From Membranipora membranacea (lineage: Eukaryota > Bryozoa > Gymnolaemata > Cheilostomatida > Membraniporidae), in contig OU612070.1 in NCBI GenBank assembly GCA_914767715.1, positions 17,191,501 through 17,255,500 on the forward strand: a stretch of DNA of 64,000 nucleotides. The letters are read 5' to 3'. The translations under genes and the position numbers were made by a program. The notes below the pieces were generated by a model that was not told the DNA's origin, made no database searches, and saw nothing but the letters and a program-made list of their open reading frames with translations. Of the stretch, positions 22,167-33,600 are shown piece after piece (the first letter of the stretch is position 1; every line of letters begins with the position of its first letter).

Positions 22167-23671
22167 TCACAACTGACTTGTAGAATCCACATTGAGCAAT
22201 ATATGTTTGAGTGCTTTATAAATGTGTCCACCTTTTTCTGTATATTTTGTGGTATTGTCATTATATTTTTTCTTTGTTTCAGTTGATGTTTTATAACTGT
22301 TCTGTCTTGTTAAGATTTTGTTGATGTTCTGATTTGGTACTGTTTTGTTGATGTTTTGTTCTGGAGCTGTGTTGATAATGTTCTGTTGTGTGACTTTTGT
22401 GTTACTTCTCTGACGCGTTACTGCGTTACGCTTGTCTGTATTGGGTTGTTGCTGTGTGTAGCGTCCCAATTGAGCTAACATCTCGCTTTGTTTATCTGTG
22501 TTGATCACAACATCCTGCTCCGATCGTTTTGTGCGACCAATGATGGCAGGGTCGAGCCGGCATGTGGGATAGTCCACTACGTCATACTGGTAATCCTACA
22601 AACACAAAACACTTTGTTATAGACAAGATCCTTCTCACCAGGATGGAAAACTAACAAGAAGAGCGGCCCTACTGTTGACTTGTCTGTGCGGAGAAATAAA
22701 TGATTTTGATTTTCTTTATCTTCTAAATTTTTCCAGGATGGAATCATGATCGCATTCACTCCTTTCTAACTTAATTGATCTACAGGCAGATGTAATGCCT
22801 GTATACAGCAATGTTGTGAGCACTAAGGTGCAGACATTTCAACCAGCCTGAAATTCTACAGTCAGATCATGTCTACTATCCGTTAGGGGAGGGAACATAT
22901 TGATGCCACAGTCTTATGATTTATGCCCTATCTCATCTGGTAGATTTAATTTCTAAATCTCTTCAAATCTTTCCAATTCATTACAACAACAAAATGCTTG
23001 TACATAACACAATATGTCAAAGACCAAAAAAAAACTTTACAATTCTGTTAGTACTTACCCTGCAATAGCTGACGCAAGTTGCTAAGTTATATGTGTGACT
23101 CGCGTGTTTACACTGTCGGCAGCCTAAGAAGCAGCTGCACTTCATATGTTGACCATAGGTCGCACACAGCCGCCTCTCAAAGGTTGTATACGCTGAGATC
23201 TCGTAGGCCTGATAATAATAAAATAAACAGAACAACTTAACAATGGTAAGAAGGTGAGAAAAATTGCATTGATTTAAGTATCTTTAATGCATCAAAAGAG
23301 TTTTACTCAAACAACATACTCTAGCAAGATGTTTTAAAAAATACATTGAATTAAGTTAAATTTCAATTTCAAGCTAAGTGATTTATGAACAGATCGATTA
23401 TACACAAAGCAATGACAAAATTTTAATGAACATTTTTTCACAAACAATGCTGTCGTAAAAATACTACCTAACATGCACTTGACTGAGTAGAAAGTGACAC
23501 TAACAATAACGACAGTCAATAGTAATTATGTAATCTCATTGGTTTGTTTATTTGACCTCCTAATGACAATAACACCAAAGTGCTCTTGCGGTTAGAATGC
23601 CAATGTTATGCAATTAAATCACCTACCATTGAAATAAACAATGATAACACAGCGAGTAAGCTTTCCCTCAT
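22167..23671 (-). CDS. Secreted cysteine-rich precursor with dibasic site and Gln/Asn-rich repeat tail
   Basis: Three exons, 207 codons. Exon 1 (23671-23627, 15 codons, MRESLL...) is a hydrophobic signal start, with a gtaggt donor in phase 0. Exon 2 (23208-23059, 50 codons) follows a tattatcag acceptor and carries seven cysteines as C-x8-C-x1-C-x3-C-x2-C-x11-C-x3-C, then a gtaagt donor in phase 0. Exon 3 (22595-22167, 142 codons plus TGA) supplies cysteine 8, 12 residues after cysteine 7. It then has a TKR dibasic site and a long polar tail with about four imperfect 9-10-residue repeats beginning QNI/QNS, and several further basic pairs. This suggests a precursor cleaved after the 8-cysteine domain, but cleavage is inferred. 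The exon pattern matches the divergent gene at 213-770. A hormone-like role is possible, unproved. Confidence 0.68.
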
Positions 23672-24747
23672 CGCGATGAACTGCTGCTCCAATCTTGAAT
23701 AAAAAAAAGTTGTACTGAATCTCTGCTAATTTTCTCAAGGAATAATTTGTGGCTAAGAGCGATGTGCTCGGTTTGACCAGAAGCTATAAAGTGAAGAGGT
23801 GGTTTTGCCTACACGCTGAGTTATACACTATTTATCTGTTAGACACGAGGTTAGCTTGGCTGGCTTGCTGACGAGCTAGCGTGGTTTAAATGGTTAACAG
23901 GTAGCGTTTGATATACAGAGGTATTTATTATGACTAGCTTGTCAGAGTTGGATTCGGCTGATGGAACAGATAAAGCACCTGCCGTCTAGGCCGTTTATTA
24001 GAAAAAATACAAAACCTGCAGATTTCCGTGTTCTGAATAAATATGAGTGTCTATGTGACCATATCTTTGGCAGAGCATTTACATCAATAGGCCGCAAAAT
24101 AACCTCAGAATACAAGTTGGTCCTCGTGAAATTATATCTGATTGAGCTAAACCTTCATGGAAATAAAAATTTTCACAAAGAAACTAAGAATTTGTTTACA
24201 GAAAAACATTATTGATGGATCGTGCTGTTTACATTTTTATATCCTGATGACATAAAATGCTGACATCACAAAAATTTGGTTGTTCTGTCTACCTGTTGAA
24301 AGGTGCTTGTCAAACCATCGCTCGCCAAATGGCCTACATTTAATTATTTACTTAAAAAACTGATGTTGGTCAACTGTGGGCACCGCAGCGAATTTGGCAA
24401 AACTATTTGTGAAGTTATAAACACAACAGATCTGTTTCAGATATATAGCAAGATCCTGGAATCCTGTCTTAATGTCTTTCGCAGAACACAAACATCATAA
24501 TATGGGTGTACATTTTTCGGAGTATTGGCTGTCATCCAGAATTTATAATCGGTCAATGATAGCTTGGTCAAATTTTTTAGCCAACATCACTGCTAAATGT
24601 AATCCAAAGACCATAAACCATAGACGATAGGCCATAGGCCATAGACTAATTAATAAGTGTATGATCCAGACATAGATTCCATCTTGAGTTAACATGAACC
24701 TATTCATCAAACTATATTTATATTGAATTTATATTTTATTTATCCAG
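23672..24747. other. Gap between the peptide gene and the first methionine synthase exon
   Basis: No supported gene. It holds the 5' flank of the minus-strand peptide gene. Because the methionine synthase exon at 24748 starts in phase 1, part or all of this stretch should also be intron of that gene. A short GATAGGCCATAGGCCATAGAC repeat is at about 24626-24647. Confidence 0.4.
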
Positions 24748-27700
24748 GTTTAGAGCCGATGTATATGGGTGAGCATACTCTGTTTGTTAATATTGGAGAA
24801 AGATGTAATGTAGCTGGCTCTAAGAGATTTGCTCGACTCATCAGAGAAAACAAATATGAGGTTTGTGGACCCACATCATCTCATTATGTCTGGCCTAACC
24901 CTGTATCCGTTAGGTCAGCCTTAGATTTACCTTGAAAATGACCATGCGGAACTATGTATACACAAGATTATGTTTCACATAAATATTCTCTCATTTGGAA
25001 TAAGAAAAAGTATCGCTGATGGTATGCCTTTCCATCCCCTAATTTGCTGCCGTCGTGCAAAACTAGCACCCAAAAAACAAATGATTAAGCGGAATGAGGC
25101 TTAACAGGGTAGACAAGCAACATCAATCTTGTGTCAGCATATGTGATATTGCTCCATCAGACAATACAAAATATTTTCATTGATGCGATCACGATCACGC
25201 CATGTTTTTCATGCATTCATACTTGAGCAATACCGCATGTTCTCTGCTTTTTTTGCATGCCATGATAAAAAAAATATTGAAGGCCCGATTATTGTTAGTG
25301 GAGTATTTTGTATCAATATTTTGTATGTGTGTTTATTGATAGCGTTACTGTTTCTGTCCACTTTGTCAACAAAAATATCGACACATCTATTGCCTTATCC
25401 AATTGTTATCGCCCATGTTTAAATAGCTGCCCCCATAACTCCAATTGCAGTAAACATCTACCACAACAACTGGCCCTGAGTGACCCTTTGGGGTACCTCA
25501 ATGATCATCTGTGAAAGCTACCACTGATATTAACATAGCTTGGTTAACCGACCATACGGATTTGGTCAATTGTTTTTACTTTGATCTTGAAATGGTAAGA
25601 GAATAGAAATAGTGGCTGATTGCAGGGAAAAATAGTTAGCTCTATGTATGATTGATTTCTTGTAGGAAGCTCTGAGCATAGCTAAGCTGCAGGTTGATAA
25701 TGGAGCCCAGATACTCGATATTAACGTCGATGACGGGATGTTAGATGGGGTGGCCGTCATGACACGATTTGTAAATTACATAACGTCAGAGCCTGACATC
25801 TCGAAGGTAGGAAAGACTTGGACAAGCATGTGGTTGATTAAAATCAGATGTCTTATCACTCGCCCATCCCGAAGCATGGGCAGCGAAATTGTGGCGCCTT
25901 AATGGCAAGACCGCAATATCTGCATCAATTTGCTCTCTGTTTGAAGGCAGGTTGGAGAACACCTGGGGGCCAACCAAACCTCAGTAGTTGATGGACTGCA
26001 GTGGGATTCGAACCCACGATCTTCAACATGTGCATGCTAAGGGCTCTAAGCAACTGAGCCACCTCTTACTGTGATGATGCCATAAGACTTCTATGTTTGT
26101 CTGTATCAATTTTGATTACGACACTTTTTGTATCTGGTCTTGTTTTTGCAATCTTTATGGTAGAAGAAATTTTGCTTTTTTTGCTGCTAAAAGTTCTAAT
26201 ATCAAAGAAAAACAAAAAGCAGTCTTCATTTCTTATACACTTAGAATTCTGTCGACACACCTCTTTTTTACGATACTGTTCAATCAGTTTGACAAAAAAA
26301 TAGTTCTTTTTTTTACCTTCAACTTTCTTTTTCATAAAATCTAACAGCCTAGTTACAAAAGAAATTTGGTGTAGGTAGTTTACTGTAAGAATGTACACTG
26401 TAACAGACAACTGGATATGTTAACGGTGAGAAAATGCGTTGGCCAGTAGAAAGTTTTGTTGTTGATATATAAGTTCTCTGATTTATGCTGCCAAAATTTA
26501 TGAAAGTACATCTATTCAGCAAAGTGTTAGTTAAACATGGGGGATGGGAGTTGACGTCAAGGGATTGGCAACCAGACAAGGACAATTCAGAGTACATCTG
26601 AGTCTTAAAATCTGACACTGACCTAATTTTTATATAAAAAGTTGCAGCAGGCAGAGGATATGTTGGAATAAACTTATCCATAAAAATTTAATTATAGTCA
26701 ACATTCTACATTCTATCCTATGAGGCATCCCACAATGCAACAGTGGAATGAGCTTTCATGAGAAGTCAGGTCACAAATCTAAATTTGATCCTATATCTGA
26801 TCTCCTTGGTAATTACACTATGGGAAACTCTTTAACATGCCCTAATGTTGCCGTCAGATTGTTACTGAGTTCTAGGTGATCATAATATTGTTTGAAGCAA
26901 ATGAGCTCTGAATAATGTGTAACTCTAATCCTCTAATCTAGGTTGTCTCCCGTTTACCTTATCTAGGTACCACTGTGTATTGACTCGAGTAACTTTGCTG
27001 TGATAGAAGCTGGACTGAAGTGCTGCCAGGGTAGATGTATAGTGAACTCTATCAGTCTGAAGGAGGGCGTGGAGGACTTCCTGGAGAAAGCTCGAATCAT
27101 CAGACAGTACGGCGCTGCCGTAGTTGTCATGGCTTTCGATGAAATCGGCCAGGTTTGTAGTGTTTCATGTTTACTTTAGACCAATATCTTGTCCTTGAGA
27201 AGGAGCTGGCAGAGGTATCTTGAATCAACCTGGGTTCAGGTCTCAGGGACCAATAGAACTCCAGCCTTACATAAAACAAAGTTTAATCTAGCATTTTTGT
27301 TCAAAACGCCCCGAAATAGAAATAAAACAGCGAATCTTAAACTGTAATGCACGTTGGGTCGGCTGTCCCCTTTAGGACAGATATACAACCTTAGAACCCT
27401 AGACCATTAGAAATGAATGTATTGATGGTGCAAGGGGCCAGAGAAAACATAGCTGGAGGGTGGCGTCAAGATCGAGGGTAGGATTTTGAAATGGCGCTGT
27501 GAAACTTTTGTATAATGTATTTTTAATAAGATTGGCCAAATACATTAACCCAGATTTAACCTTTGACCTGGTTTTGTGTAGATATTTCAATACGTGGTTC
27601 TCTGAAGACAAACACACTATTTATAGGTATGTGGTCATGTTTGGGTTCAGAAATTAAAAAGTAGAGCAGTCTGCAGATAAAACTTTACCAATGTCACTAG

Positions 27701-30628
27701 AACCAATTTATTTGTCACTGCGAACAGTGTTTTAGTATCCTCAACACTATTGTGAAATACTTGAAAATTGTGTGAACCTTAAACTGGCGGTCAGTTTATG
27801 ACAATGTTTATTACCTCTTACGATTTTAATTGCTAAATTTGAATGAAACAATTATTCTAATGGCCATTCTCATTATGTGGTTGGGTGCAGGAATGGAAAA
27901 GTAATCATGAAATCTTGACAAAATTGCAAGATACTAACTTCTACTAAATTTTTAATCTGTCTGCAGAAATTGCAATATTTTGATGATAGACTAGATAAAA
28001 CAGCCTGTGGAAATCACTTGAATATTTTGATAGAGCTTGGTGACAAATGCTCCAAGGTCCTTTCTCATTAAAACAGTAAGATTGGCAGCTTACTCAAATA
28101 CTGACAGCTAAAATAAACATTGGCAATTCCCACTGTGGCAGACTAAACTGTTGTCTGCTCGATATATCTATAGATTTCAACATTTATGACAATCGAATGC
28201 AAGATTTCACTACAATTTGACAAGCCAAAATATGTCTTTATTTTGTTTAATTATCCATAAAGCTTCATAAAATCAGCTTTGAGAAATTAAATCATATTCT
28301 GAGATGCCTATTTTCTATGTCATAGCTGGTTTTTTTTCACCTGCTAAGTCAGGTGTTATCCCGAAGCTCCCTGAACTGAATTTTATGTAAATATATCTTC
28401 TTATAGACTTATAGTTATATGTGATAGTCCCAGGAGTACTTCCTGGTAAGACCTACATATGTTAACGGAACGATTGTTGTTTAGTTATATATTTTTGTAC
28501 CCATATTTTGTTGTTGATATTATTAGGCTACAGAAGCAGCTCGGAAGTTTGAGATCTGTAAGAGAGCTTACTGGCTGCTGGTGAACGAAGTCGGATTTGA
28601 TCCCAATGACATCATATTTGACCCAAACATTCTCACCATCGCTACAGGAATGAGAGAGCACGATCACTACGGAGTGGAGTTCATCAACGCTATCAAAATT
28701 ATAAAGGTCAGTGTACAGTACACCTGGTTGACTAAAGGCTGATTAAAATCAAGTTGTCTTATCATACGTCACATCCCGAAGCATGAGCGCAATTTCCGCG
28801 TCAGGTTGCGCCCTGTTTGCAGGCAGGTCGGAGCACACCTGCGGGCCAACCAAACCCCAGTAGTCGATGGACTGTAGTGGGATTCGAACCTACAACCTTC
28901 AACATTTGCAACTGAGCCACCTCCTCCTCCTGGAAACAGTTTTAAGATTGTCAAACCTATAATTTAAGTGTTGAACTCTTCCCAGATTGCTGTTAGAGGC
29001 GTTCCATTATCAACCCCATACCAACAAGTGATATGATTGGATGTTATTGACAATATGGAATGCCAATATCGGCACCCAGTGATTGAGCACTTGATTTAGG
29101 TTTGGTCAGGACAATTTTTATTATGAAAATTATTAGAAATAATAATTAAATTTTCAAGTCCATTTATATTATTCGAGACAACCACGGCTGGTCAATCGTG
29201 GGAACAAAACTCAAAATGTAGCTGAAACGGATCTAATCGGCTCACACGCATGCATGTTGTTCGACCTTGAAGGTTGATCGCCACTGTATAACTTTGCCAG
29301 GTGAAATCGCGCAAACATGAATGAATGACGTTGTTTTGTCAAGCCAATTGTGAGAAAAAGCCGGGCCCTTTTTTAGGTACATAAGCCTTGCATTACCTGT
29401 CTTAACTTTTGTTTTGACGTTTAGTTTTGAATAACACCTGATTATGCAACTGAAGGTATGCGTTACCTAATACACTGATAAATGTTTTTATGTCTGCTGG
29501 GAATTTAGACTTAGGATTAGGATACGGAAACTTGTTCAGGTACACAGGTTCATCTTTACCTTGACTATACCTAGGAGATTATTACATCCTTTTTGCCTAC
29601 ATATGTACACCCAATAATAGTCAATTTCGACAAATTCGACCAAAAGTATTTTTTACCTGTGTGAAAAGAATAAGGTTATCCATGTCATGCATAACAAGAA
29701 CCTTTTTGATCAAGTGCCATCACTGAACACTGTAGTCAGTCACTTTTTGGATCAAAATTTTGCTCCGAACAGAAATTCTGTGGCTAAATATATTAAACAT
29801 GTGTAGGTTTGTCTGGATTTTTAAAAATGCTTCAGCATCTCAATTTTGATATTCAACTCCAAACTTTTATTATATTTGTGTAATTATATTTGTGTTATTA
29901 AATTATATTATTTTATGTTATATTTCATTTTATTATACAATCATTTTTGTGGGCTTGTAGAAGAATCTACCAGGAGCGAGAATATCAGGAGGCGTGTCTA
30001 ACTTCAGCTTCTCTTTTAGAGGCATAGAGAACGTTAGACAGGCTATGCATACAGTATTCTTATATCACGCTATAAAGGTGCGTCTCTACTTACGATTTCA
30101 AATTGTAATTTTCAGATACAGTAGTTAAGTTCTACCAATGATAGTTTTTCCTACCAATCAATACCATCGTTGCGCCTCTTTGGACAATCTTACACTTTGT
30201 CATCGGTGGTTGCATCTTATAAGTACAGAGCACATGTCCCGTTGCCTTTTATTAATAATAAAAATTCAAAATATTACCAAACAACGTATTGCAGTTTTAA
30301 TTCTCGTTGTTAAATGCATTTAGATTTTCCCTTGTTGAATACAACCAAAAGCCTTGGCTGACCAATCCAAGATAAAAAACTCACTGTACAAATCAACAAA
30401 AATAACAACTGGAATGCATAGGAGTTTTTAATCGAAACAGGACATTTTCTAGATGCTTATACACTCTGTTTGCCTCGTTATCTGTAGGCTGGTATGGATA
30501 TGGGTATAGTGAATGCTGGACAGCTTCCTCTGTATAGTGAGATAGAGCCAGAACTACTGGAGCTATGTGAGAGTTTACTGTGGAATACTGATCCTGATGG
30601 TACTGAGAAACTCCTCAAATATGCTCAG
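24748..30628 (+). CDS. MTR: Methionine synthase exons 1-6 in window: pterin (methyl-THF) domain
   Basis: Six exons (24748-24860, 25666-25806, 26967-27152, 28527-28706, 29961-30077, 30488-30628) form the TIM-barrel pterin-binding domain that holds methyltetrahydrofolate. Recognisable family motifs in order: [85 protein letters not shown] and [14 protein letters not shown]. The introns range from about 0.4 to 1.4 kb, and two of them (after 25806 and after 28706) hold antisense SINEs starting 27-33 bases beyond the donor. Confidence 0.95.
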
Positions 30629-33600
30629 GTAAGGCCAGATGAAATTAGATTTTTAGACTGTCTATCAAAGGGGGATAACTCTAGTGTTAGCTGGCATTGT
30701 CTAGTTTTTTCAAGAACCATATACCTGATATTTTACTTTGCATTAAGTCACAAAAATTGTTAAAAGTTACCATAATGTTATGTCAAATAAATTCTCAAGT
30801 AGAACAGTCCCTCACTGATAATGATACAGAGATGTCATCTCATTAACAGCTCTTACGTTTGTGCTTGTAGCCCATAAATCCATGTGGTATCCTTGACTTT
30901 TAAACCAATAATTCAACATTTTTAGTACCTCAAATGTGGCGTTGAGCTTCAATATATGAAAAATGACTGTATCCCTTTATTCAGGAACATAAAGATACAG
31001 CAGATGGAACCTCACAAGACGTCACAGAAGAGTGGAGGTTAGAAAGTGTGGAGGAGAGACTGCATTACGCTCTAGTCAAGGTAAACTGATAGCTTTTACT
31101 TCTCTCATGAATTAGCGAACCTTGCATTATCTACTGTTGGGACAGTTGGTTTGTATACAAGCGGTATGTCAACCTAGAAATCTCACATTCTCATATATAT
31201 TTCTTGCTGGCCTTGCTACTTAAATGGAGTGAAGCACAGATGAGGTGAGAGCTTGTCTCAAAGGCACCATTGTTTATGCCATCAATTATCACAGTATATG
31301 ATTACTTGTTGAGGTTGTCTCCCCATTGATGTTGGGGAGACAACCCAATATCAGAGGTATTAATTTAGCTCTTTTTTTATCTCAGCTGTGTGGATAACAT
31401 TGTGTACTAAAATATTTCAGGGAATAGATAAACATGTTGTTGAGGACACTGAGGAGGCTAGACAGAATAAGAATCTGTACCGCAGACCTCTACACGTCAT
31501 TGAGGGTCCTCTGATGAGGGTAAGACTTAACGATTGATGTCTCGTTCAATCATATTGTCCAGACTCTTAAGTGCTGTGGCAATTTGTTATCAAGCCCACC
31601 GTTATTTTTGTTTGGCAACAGAGCTTCACTTACTCAAATAAATTGGTGGACTATTCACATTGTTGACAATCTTTATCTCAAAATGATGTATATTCCCAAA
31701 GACTGAGGAATGACAGTGCTTTTAGGATGCAGTCAGTCATGTTTTGTTGGGTTTATTCTCTTTTGCAGGCATGTTAGAGCACTCCCCAGGCCACTATCAA
31801 AGCCCTGTAGCTTGTGGACTGCCGAGTGATGTAAACTCAGGACCTGGTGTGTTTGAGGACAGGTACCCTTATCAACTGACCCCCTCCTACTAGTTGCCAT
31901 CTTTTATTTATGTTACAGGGTATGAGTACAGTGGGAGAATTGTTTGGGGCTGGTAAGATGTTTCTGCCTCAGGTTATAAAGTCAGCTAGAGTGATGAAGA
32001 AAGCTGTGGGTCACCTTATACCTTATATGGAGGCGGAGAAGAATGAGCAGCTAGATATCAACTCTACAGTATGTGAACACAATACTATAATGAAAAAGTT
32101 GCTCGATTGAACTATTTTATCAGATCCACTAATCACATTAAGTTCATCCCTTAGATATCATTTAGAATAGTGGAGGTTAATGTGTAGAGTTTAAGGTAGA
32201 AGTAAAAAGGCATTGATATTGTATTAGCAATTTTGAATTCCTCCTGATATACCTGTTGTGTCGAAAAATTTATACATACCAACCATATTTTTGAAAAAGT
32301 ATAACATAAACTTGCATTCGCTGGTCGGTTCCTGTACACATGTCTTACAACCTATTTACTGCCTTTCATTGTGTCTCCTTTACTGGGAGACATTTCTTTT
32401 GTAGATCTTGACTCTCATCAGATTTCAACTATATAGAAAACTTCAAACAACATCCTCTATCCATTTGATCTATTCTCTTGTTTTAACAGGGCCAGTCATA
32501 CAGCGGTACCATAGTGTTAGCCACAGTAAAGGGAGATGTACACGACATTGGTAAGAATATCGTTGCCGTAGTACTCGGATGTAACAACTACAGAGTTATA
32601 GATCTCGGAGTTATGACTCCCTGTGAGACGATACTGAAAACAGCTATTGATGAAAAAGCAGATTTCGTTGGTAAGGAGATCGTTTGATAGTTGTTTTTAA
32701 TCATTTGCTGATGCTACTTTGCGACCATTTATATGAAGTCTATCGTTACAACTGTTGGTGACAATATATTTTTGGTGTTTTCAGTGATATAGATTCTAAA
32801 TTAGTTTTTTCAATGTTTTCAAAATTCAGGTCATACCGTGATGCTACAGGGAGAAAGGTTAAATACCTTAGAAGTTTTTTTTTTCAAATTTCCCCACTCC
32901 TAGTAAGAGGTACAACTGCTCCAAGCATTGCTTATCTTGCTTGCTTGTCTACTGTCTGTCCTGTATTGCTACCTGACACCCAAACCCAGTTAATTTATGA
33001 CTTTTGATATTTTAGGCTTGTCAGGGTTGATAACTCCCTCCCTAGATGAGATGGTCCATGTAGCTAAAGAGATGCAGCGTCAGGGCTTCACTGTACCTCT
33101 GCTCATAGGGGGCGCTACTACAAGTAAAGCTCATACTGCAGTGAAGATCTCACCACACTATCATCATCCTACTATACATGTACTGGACGCTTCTAAGAGC
33201 GTGGTCGTGGTGAGTGGGTCTTGTGGGTACTATCTTTCAAAAATAAGGGACAGGTTATATCTGCTGCCATTAGAGTGAAATGGAATGAACAGGAGCCTGC
33301 CTGTGTTGGTCTAGGCAAATATGAATTTCATATACTAGAAATGTTTTGCTACCACCAAGTTATGAGCTACAGTTGAGCCTCCGATATCCAAATCCTCTGT
33401 CCATTGATCATAATTTCACATGCTACTAACAATTGGAATTGTTGAATGTTGATTTGTATATTCCAGTGCTCCGCCTTGTTGGATGATGTGAATAAGGAAG
33501 ATTATACTGAAGATATCAAAGAAGAATATGAAGATATCAGAATAGATCACTATGATGGCATCAGGGCAAGTGTTATTGCAAAAATAACGGGAATTAGCGA

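Noticed and set aside
26066-26410. Overlapping long open frames on both strands beside SINE copy 2
   Set aside because: AT-rich low-complexity translation inside a methionine synthase intron, no motif, no splice support.
31760-31870. GC-richer stretch in a methionine synthase intron that looked exon-like
   Set aside because: No frame matches the enzyme, and the exons on either side join directly in phase.
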